A stretch of DNA of 64,000 nucleotides from Trichomonas vaginalis G3 (taxonomy: Eukaryota; Parabasalia; Trichomonadida; Trichomonadidae): assembly GCF_026262505.1 (NCBI RefSeq), contig NC_067208.1, positions 15,447,962 through 15,511,961 on the forward strand, in the 5' to 3' direction. Numbering within the stretch: position 1 is the stretch's first letter; every line of letters begins with the position of its first letter. The translations under genes and the position numbers were made by a program. Below, in pieces: positions 8,909 through 18,343 of this stretch. A model generated the notes under the pieces. It was not told the DNA's origin. It worked only from the letters and a program-made list of their open reading frames with translations, and ran no database searches.

Positions 8909-10441
8909 TCAAGTCTTATTATTGGTATGCCTGACGTCACTGTATGCAAAGCAACAATCCCTCATAAATCCAATAAGTGGCTTTGGTACGTTTTCAGTTG
9001 CTAGTTCAATAGGTCCTTTAACAGACAATTTGTATGTTATTGGAGCAGTAGATGTTTGACCTTGCTGGAAGCAAAAGTCCACTTCTGTTGGAAAACCACA
9101 TAAGAAATGTGTGTTGTCATAGCTATCCCATTTATGTTCCACACTACCATCATCCACCAATGACCTCATAACATCTTCATTAAATCCTATCATATCATTG
9201 TTTGTATTGCAAGCGTTCGCAACCATTTCATAAAATACAGGTCCATATGATTTTTCAGGTTCTGCAGGCATATTTCCATAAGCTCCCATGGAAAGCTGAA
9301 GATATTTAAACTTAGGGTTCTCAAAATTAACATAATAGTTGTCTTTCTTTCTAAATAGTGCCCAAATACTTTTAACATTAATAGGCGTATAAGCTGCTGT
9401 AAATGTTGCACTTGAACTATCTGTATTCTTTGAGAATGAACCGTCCATAGGAATCCAATCCATAACTTTAACAGGAAAACATAAAGCCTCGTTTGTATAA
9501 TGTTCTACAAGTTCTGTATAAATGTTAGGGTCTAAAGAGAATGACTTTGGATGAATGAAACATTCATTAAAATCCATCTTTGTTCGAAATAGTTGCTGGG
9601 TTACAGTTGTAATAGTAACTGTTCCACTAGCTTCTATTGCCTTCGTTATCATAGTGAATGGTTCATTCCATGGAACAAATTTATTTGTCGGTGGATTTGA
9701 ATCTGAAGCAAATGCAACTTTAAGAGTTGGATTGAAAGCAATGATATCATTTACAGATATAGATGTGCATTGTAAGGCGTCGCTACTGAACTTTACTTTA
9801 AGCTGAATGTTTCCAGCAAAAGCTGGAATAAATCGAATAGCTTCTAATGGAAGGAATCTTCTAACAGGAATTCTTAAACGAAGCTTAAAATCAAATGATT
9901 TTCCTGCTGTAATTGGACCACTAACAATTTGTCCTGTTCTGCATGTTCCCGAATGACTCCATACATCTTCATGTCGAGTCTTTGAGAAAACATCTACTTT
10001 CTTTATTTGTTCGGTAGTTTGTGAGTTTGAAGTTATATATGCTTCTTCTCTTGCGTTGTCTTGAGAATATACGATACGACCATTTGCAAGGATTTGATAT
10101 CCAGCAACTGCATAGAAAGCGTCATCGAAACCAATCCAAAATCCTGGTGGGTTTGTTTTATTGGAACCTGAACCAATTTCTTTATCTACAATAAATTGAC
10201 CTTCCATTTTATACGTAATGAATGTATTGTAAAGGTCCAACATATTTTCACCAGGAGGTGAGAGATTGAATGTTACCCATGTGTTATCTTTAGCAGTTCC
10301 AGGTTGTGATGGAATCTTTGCGTCAGAATATTTTCTATTAGTGTCACCAATTTGAACTGCATTGTCTATGATATCGAAATATGAGCGAATCTGATGAATA
10401 TGCTCTGCTGGAGTAAATTCGTTTAACTGTTCGTTCTGCAT
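8909..10441 (-). CDS. Candidate major capsid protein of Maverick B (510 aa)
   Basis: A 510-residue, beta-rich protein with no hydrophobic helix. Length and composition match the double jelly-roll major capsid proteins known from Polintons. Supporting features are strand/loop patterning around TWVTFNLSPPGENMLDLYNT, FDFKLRLRIPVRRFLPLEAIRF and FAGNIQLKVKFSSD. Maverick A's 536-residue protein at 40493-42103 has a matching middle: 'VKLKLRVPLSSFLIFRFLRY' followed by 'WAGKISIELTPS'. That shared block (basic-hydrophobic strand, then AG.I.lk/el) is the best evidence of homology. The frame looks whole. The identification rests on size, shared pattern and context, not on a database search. Confidence 0.68.
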   Translation of the reverse strand: MQNEQLNEFTPAEHIHQIRSYFDIIDNAVQIGDTNRKYSDAKIPSQPGTAKDNTWVTFNLSPPGENMLDLYNTFITYKMEGQFIVDKEIGSGSNKTNPPGFWIGFDDAFYAVAGYQILANGRIVYSQDNAREEAYITSNSQTTEQIKKVDVFSKTRHEDVWSHSGTCRTGQIVSGPITAGKSFDFKLRLRIPVRRFLPLEAIRFIPAFAGNIQLKVKFSSDALQCTSISVNDIIAFNPTLKVAFASDSNPPTNKFVPWNEPFTMITKAIEASGTVTITTVTQQLFRTKMDFNECFIHPKSFSLDPNIYTELVEHYTNEALCFPVKVMDWIPMDGSFSKNTDSSSATFTAAYTPINVKSIWALFRKKDNYYVNFENPKFKYLQLSMGAYGNMPAEPEKSYGPVFYEMVANACNTNNDMIGFNEDVMRSLVDDGSVEHKWDSYDNTHFLCGFPTEVDFCFQQGQTSTAPITYKLSVKGPIELATENVPKPLIGFMRDCCFAYSDVRHTNNKT

Positions 10442-10449
10442 GTATTTAC

Positions 10450-10895
10450 TTCAGATAAAAATATCTATTTACTCTTATATTCACTCTTCTTCTTGGCATT
10501 CGTGGTGGAAGTTGTTTCTTGACATTTTCAATGAACTGTACATTCTCTTTTGTCTCAACTTCTTTCACTGGGGTCAGGGTTCTTTGACTCGGTTTGCTTT
10601 TCAATGAAATTCACGAACTTTGCAATAAGCTCTTGGTTCGTTATTGAAAGAACAATCTGGCTTCTTTTCTTCTGTTCTATTGACTTTTCAGTTTGAATAG
10701 AAGGTTTTTATATGGGCTTCGCCCTCGGTGCCATACACCTTAATGTTGTCGCTCTCTGCATTCGCTAATGGAACCTTTCTTTTTCTTACGTATATTTTAC
10801 CATCTTTACTCTGACTTACGTAATAGAAAGGATGTTGTATTCCTCTTGCGTCATAATATAATAGACTCTCGCTCTGATTTTGACAAGCTCATTTT
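10450..10895 (-). pseudogene. Degenerate gene remnant upstream of the capsid candidate
   Basis: Coding-like minus-strand stretches include GIQHPFYYVSQSKDGKIYVR and a Lys/Gln-rich segment, without a continuous frame. A palindromic double-hairpin unit (10714-10733) lies within it. The original protein is not recognised. It looks broken, with about three breaks. Confidence 0.45.
10714..10733 (-). repeat. Palindromic double-hairpin unit, copy a (partial)
   Basis: Contains the 11-base hairpin GGGCTTCGCCC followed by CTCGGTGCC. On the minus strand it reads GAGGGCGAAGCCC, as in copies b and d. It is GC-rich within AT-rich surroundings and lies in a coding remnant. Confidence 0.6.
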
Positions 10896-10927
10896 ACATC
10901 GGTTAAAGTTTTAATTTTGTTTTTTAT

Positions 10928-11185
10928 CTGCAGTCAAATGACTCAGACAAGCCTACGGACAAGACCCAAGGGGTCATAGATGTTGAAGCATTGAAGAAAG
11001 AAATTCGCGAGCAAATTTTATCCGAACTGAAGGAACAAAAGCCAGAGAGACCAAAGAGAAAACTTAGTGAAAAACAACTTGCTGCATTAGCTGCTGGAAG
11101 ACAAAAGAACCCACGTTTGCTGGCGAAGAAAGCTAGAGAAGAAGCTGAAGCAAAAGCTAAAGAAGCTGAAGCAAAGAAAGAGTAA
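10928..11185 (+). CDS. Basic coiled-coil protein of Maverick B (start not resolved)
   Basis: The body contains KKEIREQILSELKEQK, then a Lys/Arg-rich stretch (PERPKRKLSEKQLAALAAGR) and an Ala/Glu/Lys helical tail (KAREEAEAKAKEAEAKKE). This is a small basic helical protein that may bind DNA. No convincing in-frame ATG with a promoter box was found, so the coordinates mark the open region. It may be damaged at its 5' end. Confidence 0.45.
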   Translation: MQSNDSDKPTDKTQGVIDVEALKKEIREQILSELKEQKPERPKRKLSEKQLAALAAGRQKNPRLLAKKAREEAEAKAKEAEAKKE

Positions 11186-11209
11186 ATGGTTTATTTTTAT
11201 CGGAACTAA

Positions 11210-12067
11210 ATGTATAGACAAATACCTTTATCTGTTGCATTCAGTAGTGAAAACCCTGACGTCAAAATAAAGGGGAACAGAGTAACGTTTAAGTTTCCAA
11301 CAGACTGGATTGTGAACATAAATGAAGAGAAGTACATTGGCATAACATCTATGTATATAACACATGCTTTCAGAAAGGTTGACTTTATACTTCAAGTCGA
11401 GATAGAAAATGACGAACAGTCTTTAAGCGCCCAAAACATTCACATATACAAATACTTTAAAGACGATACAACATTGCAACAATGTATGATTTCATTTAAT
11501 GAGATGTTCGAGAAAAAGTTCAACATTGAAGTACAAACTTTACAGCCTTTACGTGAGTTTTTTGCACAACTGAAAGAAGAAGGTAGTCAGCCACAACTTA
11601 TAGACTTTCATTATGAATTTAATGAAAATGAAGATGGAACTCATGACTGTCAATTCATTGTATTCTCACCATTCAATGAAGTAGCTAAAGAGAAAGAAAA
11701 TCCATTACGTATAAGATTTCAAATCTCTGAACCAAGTGATGATTTCAAGAATGTTTTCAATTATGATGCAATGCTTCCGAGGAAAAATGAATTTTCAAAG
11801 ATTGTAACACCTGGCATTTGGGATAGAAAGCAAGCTATATTATATTCAAACTTAAGTAAGGGAGTTGAAAATGAGTTCATTGGTCATACAAGAACTTCAC
11901 CACTTCCTAACCCTAAATACTATAAATTAACTGGCTTCAATCGTGAGTTTTGGATAGACATGTTCTCCACTCATGACCATAACTGCCCAGTGTTCTTACC
12001 TCCAGACCATAAGGACTGTCTCTACATTGAAGCACAACTCTTAAACTCTACCATCGCAGTATTGTAA
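11210..12067 (+). CDS. Structural-family-1 protein of Maverick B (285 aa)
   Basis: Starts MYRQIPLSVAFSSENP after a TTTTTATCGGAACTAA leader. The early block VTFKFPTDWIVNINEEKYIGI matches the spacing of YEYPRHWVEYVGGEKAIEI in the 27380 gene and of FDYPLRWLRDPSVTKAIGF in Maverick A. This supports one diverged family of about 280-295 residues. The C-terminus is rich in aromatic and aliphatic strands (PVFLPPDHKDCLYIEAQLL). A minor capsid (penton-like) role is an inference from size, beta-richness and linkage to the capsid candidate. The frame looks whole. Confidence 0.7.
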   Translation: MYRQIPLSVAFSSENPDVKIKGNRVTFKFPTDWIVNINEEKYIGITSMYITHAFRKVDFILQVEIENDEQSLSAQNIHIYKYFKDDTTLQQCMISFNEMFEKKFNIEVQTLQPLREFFAQLKEEGSQPQLIDFHYEFNENEDGTHDCQFIVFSPFNEVAKEKENPLRIRFQISEPSDDFKNVFNYDAMLPRKNEFSKIVTPGIWDRKQAILYSNLSKGVENEFIGHTRTSPLPNPKYYKLTGFNREFWIDMFSTHDHNCPVFLPPDHKDCLYIEAQLLNSTIAVL

Positions 12068-12127
12068 AATCTACGCTAGCTTTATTTTTATCACGAATGA
12101 CCTCATTGCTGACAAAAATAAATGACC

Positions 12128-15100
12128 TCAGAACTTCAACTTACGAATAAAGCTTGTTTTAGTCGTTATTGAGAAGTTAAACTTTTCAGCAAAGCAAGGA
12201 CTAGAAGACTTACATAAGTCAAATCCAATCTCTTGACCGTCATAAAGTGCTTTATATAACTTCATAACACTGAACTCAGAGTCTTTGTCAAATTTTCCTT
12301 GCGGAACCATTAAACCTTTATCTTCATCATAGAAACACTGAACAGAGTCAGGAAACATTTCATTAGCGGTTAAAGCAATAACATCTTGCTTCACGCCTTT
12401 CATTCTGCAGTGAAATGCAACTTCATTTAAATCGTTAGTGAGTAAGTCTATGTAGGTCTTCTTTCCACAAAATATTGACTTGTATGCTAAACTTTGTTTT
12501 CCAGGTGTTATTTCTGCGAAGTCACTATGAAACTGACCAAGGTTTTTACCAATGAGAACTCTTCCATAACGTTTCTCAAACTCTTCAGCTAAACGAGGGA
12601 TATCTTCATTGTAGAGATGCATACTGTCCGTATCGCTATAAAAGATGTCCATTCCTAAGTCTTCAGCAGTACAGAATACTTCACACATTATTCTCTTCGA
12701 CATTGATAGAATATTTACACCAAGTGGACAGAAGTTAAAGTGTCTGCAAATGCTTTTCGTTAGCTTGAAAATAGTTTTATCTGAACCATCCAAACCTTCG
12801 AACTTCACTATATGGTTGTAGTTTCTGATGGCATATCTTATAGCATCTTTGTCATCTACTATGGTTATTTTTGACTCAATAGGAGATAGAATAGTTTTGC
12901 CATAAATACTGTTCAGAATGAGCTTTATATTTTCTTGCAAAGGATTTCCTTCTTTCTTATACTTTAACCTTAACTCAAACAACTTCTTTACTTCATCTCT
13001 TATTCTAATATCTCTGTTTCCATCGTAATAGTATCCTTGCAACACTTCACATTTGACACCTTGATATTTTATGAGGTCTTGTAATGTTATATGGTCAACA
13101 TACATTAAACAGCAAGTGTTTGAACTTCTGGGAACGTTAAGTTCTGGATTTAGTTCAGGGTCACAAACTATTAAAGGAAAGTGTCTATGTATTCCAATCT
13201 CTGTTATCTTAATGAGAACAAAGAAGCCAGACATAAACTTTTCACCAATGGGTTCCTTTTGGTCGTCATCGAATAAATGTCTCATGAGATACTCTGTGCT
13301 TAACATCTCATCCTTCATAACCTTTGGAATTCCTTCTAAAGTATAAAGTCTTGCTATAGCTGATGGATATAATGAAACAGCGTCGAAGTCAGCAATGAGT
13401 TTCTTTTCGCTCTTTTGTTTCATGTTATCTGACAACATACATCTTCCACCTTGAATGCATCTCGAAATAAATTCTCTTGGTTTATTTGAGAGGTCATATA
13501 AATTTCCATTCGGGAAGTACACTCTGTTCTCAAATAATTTGTTAGCAATTGAACAAATACTAACGTAGTCATAAACGTTTAAATCAAACTCTTTCAATAA
13601 GTCATTGCGGAACTTTACAAAACCTTCTCTTAAAATTCTTACATCTTGTTTGCAATAAAATGTGCTATATTTTTCTAAGTCGAAGTGGTTTTCATCTATT
13701 CTGCAACCTTTGATGGAATCTATGTTTTTCATAAATGTATCTGCATCCTGGATAAACTTACATGCTTCAGAAATGACACCAGTTCTGTTGTCATTTGCTA
13801 ACAAAGTACTGCTGTAGTAGTTATATGGAAATACTTCTTTCGGTCCTGTTTGTAAGTTAAACATAGCAGGAAATAGTTTAAGCTTCTTATTTATAACACT
13901 GTAAGAGTCTTTTATAATAATTGCCCTTCCTTTATATAAGCCAGTTATTTGCATTGTTCGTGAACCTTTAATGATGGGAGTTCCTTTCACTTCTGTCATG
14001 TGTCTTAAGATGAAGTTTATATCATAGCTGAGGTTATGGAAATATATTAAACTCTTGTCAGGAAGTCGTTCCAAAAATTCTGTTGCACAGTTCTGACCCC
14101 AAATGCTTTCACTCACTGAACCATCTTCACTGTCGTAACATATGTTAAAAGCTTTATGAAAGCCATCGGTACTACACTCAAAGTCAGCAAAGAAAACGTG
14201 CTCAGGAATGAACTTGCACTTATTTTTATTTACTTCTTTTGACTCTGCTTTCTTCTTCAGTTGTACACAATACTTTGGAGCATATGTCAAATCTTTAAAT
14301 GGTGCAAGGTTCTGTTTATATAAGTCAGTCGTATATGTGAAAAGTTCTCCATAAGAAATAGGTTCGAAATATTTGCACTCCCACAATGTTTTCATAACAT
14401 CCCATAGCGGTGTAGTTCTATCATAACGAACTACATATTTGTTCTCTCTCTTTGTATATATTTTCATCTGTTTCTCAATGTTCATTCCACCACACTCCTT
14501 CAAGATTTCTTTGTAATTTCTGACGAAGTATGTTGTCATTGGAAGTCTTTCGTTTAGCATGTAGTGGTCTTCAACAAGAAGTAGGTCAATAGTTCGAACA
14601 GTTTCACATTCTTTTGGTATGTATCTCTTTATTTCATTATATCTTGAGTCATTGAAGTAACCAATGGTAACATTAAATGCTATACCTGTTGCGTCAGAAA
14701 TTTCTTGTACTTTACTTTGAGGAAAGTCTCTAACACGAATGACTTCTCTCATGTGGTCAATAGTTTCTTCATTTACTCCAGCCTGAATGCAAGCATAAAC
14801 GAAACAATTGTCTTCTGTCATAAGTGTTGCAGTTCTTTTGTTCAGTTCATTGAAGATTTGGTAGCGTTCAAGATTTATAGGTAATGTGCAAAGATACTTC
14901 CAGAACTGACCGCTTCTCTTCTTATAAAACTTCTTTTCACCATTATCTTTCCAAAAGCTTTCTATAAGTGCTGGGTTTCCTGTTTGCTTAAGAGCTTCCA
15001 AAATGGCTTTCTGGTCATTTGTCAGTGTGCTTTCATCTCTATATGGTCTCTTTTTTGGTTTGCCTTTCTTTACATCTGACATCGTTAAGCCTTCATATTC

Positions 15101-15907
15101 TGTTAAATCATACATCTTTATTTCAGTAAGATTCTTTATGTTTGTCAAGAAGAAGTCATAGTGCATTTCAACAATACCTGCGGCATTTGCTTCTATCTCT
15201 GATATAAAGTTCTCCTTCAAGAGCTGATGTAGTAATGTTCCAATATTATTGAGGTTTAACGTAGAACATTCATACTTTCCACCAAGTTTATAACATACCA
15301 TCCATCTCTGTTGTGAGTTTATTTTAATCTTCTCTAAGAGTCTCATGAAAACCTTACCGAAATGTTTGTGTAAATATTCTCTGTTTGGTTCATCTAAAGC
15401 TTCGATGTTAAAGTCAATGAGTCTATTGCCTGACTTCACATTTCTCTTCCTATTCTCTTCATCTTTCTTTAACCATCTCTCACCTTCTTTTGGTTTGTCG
15501 TCAATGGAACGAATGACATCGTTAGCTTTGCGAACTTGTTCTATAGCACTTTTAAACATCTCTCTTCTCTGTTGTTTCAGTGTGTCGTCTCTTCTTCTTG
15601 TTTCACCAACGTTTGCATTTGTTATGTCAAACATTTCTCTTCTTACTTCATGAGGTACTGAACGTCTATGATATAAGTCAATAGCAACGTCATTTAAAGG
15701 AAAAGTTCTTGCATGGACTTCGTCCTCGCCGCGTTGCGGCTTTATGAACTCATGAATTCTATCATAACTTATTGCACCATTATAGTCATTGAGGATGTCA
15801 GCGAGTGCTTTTTTGTTTGTCGCGTAATGTTTTGCAACATCTATGTTAGCTTCTGTAAGAAGTTGTTTTATTTCCGAGTGTTCTAACTTAGACAACTTCC
15901 GATACAT
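12128..15907 (-). CDS. Family B DNA polymerase of Maverick B (1259 aa, whole)
   Basis: This is the replicative, protein-primed-type polymerase of Polintons. An N-terminal domain of about 370 residues precedes the CFVYACIQAGVNEETI block that is typical of this family. The 3'-5' exonuclease motifs follow: FFADFEC (Exo I, near residue 574), FHNLSYDINF (Exo II) and YCKQDVRIL (Exo III). The palm motifs are DFDAVSLYPSA (motif A), KLILNSIYGKT (motif B) and FYSDTDSMH (motif C). All catalytic signatures are present and the frame is open end to end, so it looks whole. A palindromic unit (15715-15740) contributes the residues PQRGEDEV near the N-terminus. Confidence 0.96.
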   Translation of the reverse strand: MYRKLSKLEHSEIKQLLTEANIDVAKHYATNKKALADILNDYNGAISYDRIHEFIKPQRGEDEVHARTFPLNDVAIDLYHRRSVPHEVRREMFDITNANVGETRRRDDTLKQQRREMFKSAIEQVRKANDVIRSIDDKPKEGERWLKKDEENRKRNVKSGNRLIDFNIEALDEPNREYLHKHFGKVFMRLLEKIKINSQQRWMVCYKLGGKYECSTLNLNNIGTLLHQLLKENFISEIEANAAGIVEMHYDFFLTNIKNLTEIKMYDLTEYEGLTMSDVKKGKPKKRPYRDESTLTNDQKAILEALKQTGNPALIESFWKDNGEKKFYKKRSGQFWKYLCTLPINLERYQIFNELNKRTATLMTEDNCFVYACIQAGVNEETIDHMREVIRVRDFPQSKVQEISDATGIAFNVTIGYFNDSRYNEIKRYIPKECETVRTIDLLLVEDHYMLNERLPMTTYFVRNYKEILKECGGMNIEKQMKIYTKRENKYVVRYDRTTPLWDVMKTLWECKYFEPISYGELFTYTTDLYKQNLAPFKDLTYAPKYCVQLKKKAESKEVNKNKCKFIPEHVFFADFECSTDGFHKAFNICYDSEDGSVSESIWGQNCATEFLERLPDKSLIYFHNLSYDINFILRHMTEVKGTPIIKGSRTMQITGLYKGRAIIIKDSYSVINKKLKLFPAMFNLQTGPKEVFPYNYYSSTLLANDNRTGVISEACKFIQDADTFMKNIDSIKGCRIDENHFDLEKYSTFYCKQDVRILREGFVKFRNDLLKEFDLNVYDYVSICSIANKLFENRVYFPNGNLYDLSNKPREFISRCIQGGRCMLSDNMKQKSEKKLIADFDAVSLYPSAIARLYTLEGIPKVMKDEMLSTEYLMRHLFDDDQKEPIGEKFMSGFFVLIKITEIGIHRHFPLIVCDPELNPELNVPRSSNTCCLMYVDHITLQDLIKYQGVKCEVLQGYYYDGNRDIRIRDEVKKLFELRLKYKKEGNPLQENIKLILNSIYGKTILSPIESKITIVDDKDAIRYAIRNYNHIVKFEGLDGSDKTIFKLTKSICRHFNFCPLGVNILSMSKRIMCEVFCTAEDLGMDIFYSDTDSMHLYNEDIPRLAEEFEKRYGRVLIGKNLGQFHSDFAEITPGKQSLAYKSIFCGKKTYIDLLTNDLNEVAFHCRMKGVKQDVIALTANEMFPDSVQCFYDEDKGLMVPQGKFDKDSEFSVMKLYKALYDGQEIGFDLCKSSSPCFAEKFNFSITTKTSFIRKLKF
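15715..15740 (-). repeat. Palindromic double-hairpin unit, copy b, inside PolB
   Basis: Two adjacent hairpins: GGACTTCGTCC (15715-15725) and GCCGCGTTGCGGC (15728-15740). The unit stays in frame in an otherwise AT-rich gene and encodes PQRGEDEV. In the coding sense its order is the 13-base hairpin, then GAGG, then the 11-base hairpin with a GAA loop, as in copy d. Confidence 0.75.
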
Positions 15908-15997
15908 CTTTAGTAGGAAATAAAAAAATATTTTTTGAAAAAATTAGATTAGATTTTTTTAAGTTATTTTTCAAAATAATTTAATATTTTTATTTTA

Positions 15998-16222
15998 ATG
16001 AAACACATGCAAGATTGCAAGTTCTTTTCATACAATGCTCTCGCTACTGTCATCAAGAATGAGTTCAATGGTGCTTCAAACGTTAATGTTATCTTTAACA
16101 AGAAGTTTGTGAAAGAATCTAAGTTTGGTCAGTATGTCAGACCATTAGCTATTGTCATTGACCGCAAACGTTATACTTCACAAGAGTTAGCAGTAGTTTT
16201 GAAACAAAAGGTTTCTTCGTGA
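15998..16222 (+). CDS. Small basic protein of Maverick B (74 aa)
   Basis: Starts MKHMQDCKFFSYNALATVIK and continues with alternating basic and hydrophobic strands, ending LAVVLKQKVSS. An AT-rich divergent spacer of 90 bp separates it from the PolB start, with a TTTTTAT box just upstream. It overlaps the next gene by four bases (ATGA), implying linked expression. Function unknown. Confidence 0.6.
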   Translation: MKHMQDCKFFSYNALATVIKNEFNGASNVNVIFNKKFVKESKFGQYVRPLAIVIDRKRYTSQELAVVLKQKVSS

Positions 16223-16470
16223 ATGTCAAAGATACTCATTATACTGTCATAAAGAACTCTAACATTGACTTCTTCAGTATTGCTATGAATCTTTCCGAAC
16301 AGAAAGAATATAAGAAGGGTGAAACAAATGTGAAATATTATCCTTCATCTCTGAAGACAATAACGAACAAAGATGTTATACAGAAATTCTTACCAAAGGT
16401 TGAAGAAGCTTCAATTGACATTGACGAAGGAAGTGAAATGGTTGAAGAAATTGACCCTGACGTTATTTGA
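16219..16470 (+). CDS. Small protein with acidic tail, Maverick B (83 aa)
   Basis: Translationally linked (4-base overlap) to the preceding gene. The body contains NSNIDFFSIAMNLSEQKEYK and YYPSSLKTITNKDVIQKFLP. The tail is acidic: IDIDEGSEMVEEIDPDVI. An acidic terminal tail next to a polymerase gene is seen in single-strand-binding proteins, and Maverick A's 37061-37480 product ends similarly (NIDIDPEMF). That functional idea is only a hypothesis. Confidence 0.6.
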   Translation: MNVKDTHYTVIKNSNIDFFSIAMNLSEQKEYKKGETNVKYYPSSLKTITNKDVIQKFLPKVEEASIDIDEGSEMVEEIDPDVI

Positions 16471-16488
16471 ACAAAAATATATTTTTGG

Positions 16489-16704
16489 TTAGTCTTCATA
16501 TCGATATTTTACAACAATTCCCCAATGTATAAACTTTTCATACGCTTTTTCATAAGCTTTATATACCTTCAGAAATTTTGCATAATCTTTAGAAGCATTT
16601 AGATATTGTTTAAATGCTTTATATACCTTCAGAAATTTTGCATAATCTTTTACATGTTGTTCGTTCTCTTCTTCTGTCATGAGTTCCGAATATTCTAAAT
16701 TCAT
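16489..16704 (-). CDS. 71-aa protein with an internal 20-residue duplication
   Basis: Starts MNLEYSELMTEEENEQHVKD. A 20-residue unit, KDYAKFLKVYKA followed by a linker, occurs twice in a row, reflecting a 60-bp tandem duplication (about 16558-16650) in the DNA. The protein is helical and charged. Function unknown; it sits between accessory genes and could be a recent or non-essential gene. Confidence 0.5.
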   Translation of the reverse strand: MNLEYSELMTEEENEQHVKDYAKFLKVYKAFKQYLNASKDYAKFLKVYKAYEKAYEKFIHWGIVVKYRYED

Positions 16705-16758
16705 GTTCTTTCATATGAGATAAAATTTTATAAAAAAATAAAATTAGCTTAGATTTTT

Positions 16759-17604
16759 TTATTCTTCCTCTTTGAAGTTATCGAAATATTCTGTTATTTT
16801 TTCCTTCAGTAATGGTAAGTCTTCTTTGAAGGTAAGAATTGTACAACCTTTAATATCATAGTGTGTTTGAGGAAGAGTACTTTTGACAATTTCCTTTATT
16901 TGCTCATTCGGTGTCATTGAAATCGGTAAGTTTTCACGATAGAACCAGTTTCTGTCAGATTTATATATTTTAGCGAGGTCATAAAAGCTCTTGTTGTTTC
17001 TTCTCACTAAATGCAACATAACCATATCTCTATCTTCTTCTTTCTCCATCTCTTCAGCGTAAATCATATACTTATAGCTTTTTTCCTTTCCTTTTGGTAC
17101 TGAACGTGGTATTCTTTTCTGTATGCTTTTGTCTTTGGATTCAATGACTTCATCTTTTGCTTGAAGTTTCTTTTCCATCTCTCCACGTTCTGCTTTATAT
17201 AGTTCATCTAACATCATGAAAATATAACAAGCATAACGAGGTGAAGCCCACATTGCTACAGCGTTTACTAAAAGTCTATGAACATAATAACCTTTCAAAC
17301 CAGGTGCCAAATTCTTGCGATTTTCGTACGGAATCTCTTCTCTCGGTTTTCCGAGGGAAGCAATCATATGAGGAAATTCTTCTAAAAGTTCTTTTGTCTG
17401 TTGGTTTTCAAACCAATGATATGCTTGCTTTGTAGAACGAAGAGCATTCATTATACTTTGCATTTGGTACATGTCATCTTTGACTGAACGAATGAGACGT
17501 AACTGTTTGTTATACTGTATGTATTCGTATTCTTCATTTATAGCTTCATGGACTATAACTGTTGTTGTGTTCTCTGATGTTGTCATTACTGTCTTTACAT
17601 ACAA
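16759..17604 (-). CDS. KilA-N domain protein of Maverick B (275-281 aa)
   Basis: The KilA-N fold is shown by NWFENQQTKEL-like helices (WFENQQTKELLEEFPHMI) and the signature LKGYYVHRLLVNAVAMWASP followed by RYACYIFMMLDELYKAE (residues about 90-140). KilA-N is a DNA-binding domain common in large DNA viruses and phages. A lysine-rich linker and a C-terminal winged-helix-like region (FYDLAKIYKSDRNWFYRENL) follow. The related protein at 34860-35666 of A1 begins at the seventh codon, so the true start may be 17586. The upstream MYVKTVM leader is shared with the next gene. It is probably a regulator. The frame looks whole. Confidence 0.82.
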   Translation of the reverse strand: MYVKTVMTTSENTTTVIVHEAINEEYEYIQYNKQLRLIRSVKDDMYQMQSIMNALRSTKQAYHWFENQQTKELLEEFPHMIASLGKPREEIPYENRKNLAPGLKGYYVHRLLVNAVAMWASPRYACYIFMMLDELYKAERGEMEKKLQAKDEVIESKDKSIQKRIPRSVPKGKEKSYKYMIYAEEMEKEEDRDMVMLHLVRRNNKSFYDLAKIYKSDRNWFYRENLPISMTPNEQIKEIVKSTLPQTHYDIKGCTILTFKEDLPLLKEKITEYFDNFKEEE

Positions 17605-17674
17605 AATAAAAAAATAAATAAAAATAAAATTAGCGTTATTTTCTGACTTTCACAAAAGACCAAAAATAAACGCT

Positions 17675-18304
17675 TTACATGTATTTTTCAGCAACTTCGT
17701 CAAATAATTTTATAGCTTTATCTATCTCATCTACTTCAAACGTTTCTTTACCTTTCATGGGAGCACCATACATTTTCTCAAACTTTTCAAGTAGTTCTGT
17801 TTCTGCAGCTCTCATATCATTAACGAACACAACCTTGACTCTATTGACTGTACTGTCATATCTTTGAGTTATATTATATGTTCTTCCTATCTTATATCTC
17901 TTTGTATTGAAGTCCTTCGGTTTCTGAACGATGTAAAGTAAGCCTTCACTGCAACGTTCCGTATCGAATGAACCATAAGTTATGAAGTTATATCCAACAA
18001 CTGGGTCTAACCATAACAAAACTATTGGTATAAGACTTTTGTCTATAAGATATGCTCTTGTTCCATGAAATGCTACTGATATCATAAGCTCAGGATTTCT
18101 TGTCAAAATTTTCTGAGTTGAAGCATTTCTAACCCAGTCGTTTGTTTTCTTTCCAGATGGTGTTATAATGTCTGACAAAGAATATTTGTTGTATTTCTTT
18201 GAGTATCTTACGTTTAAATCACCTATTCTAACCACTTTGGTGTCATTGTCTATCTTTCTAACTGTTTCAAACTCAATGTTTGACATTACTGTCTTTACAT
18301 ACAA
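17675..18304 (-). CDS. KilA-N plus T5orf172 (GIY-YIG-like) protein (209 aa)
   Basis: The N-terminal half is KilA-N-like (NDWVRNASTQKIL, then GTRAYLIDKSLIPIVLLWLDP and YNFITYGSF). The C-terminal half matches the T5orf172/MUG113 pattern of the GIY-YIG nuclease superfamily: GLLYIVQKPKDFNTKRYKIG, RTYNITQRY, then RAAETELLEKFEKMYGAPMK and ETFEVDEI. This two-domain architecture is established in mimiviruses, poxviruses and phages. It shares the MYVKTVM leader with the preceding KilA-N gene. It may act as a DNA-binding regulator or nuclease; I infer the role from domains only. The frame looks whole. Confidence 0.83.
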   Translation of the reverse strand: MYVKTVMSNIEFETVRKIDNDTKVVRIGDLNVRYSKKYNKYSLSDIITPSGKKTNDWVRNASTQKILTRNPELMISVAFHGTRAYLIDKSLIPIVLLWLDPVVGYNFITYGSFDTERCSEGLLYIVQKPKDFNTKRYKIGRTYNITQRYDSTVNRVKVVFVNDMRAAETELLEKFEKMYGAPMKGKETFEVDEIDKAIKLFDEVAEKYM

Positions 18305-18343
18305 ATAAAAATTTTTCTTAGAAAAAATAATGTTTATGTTAGC

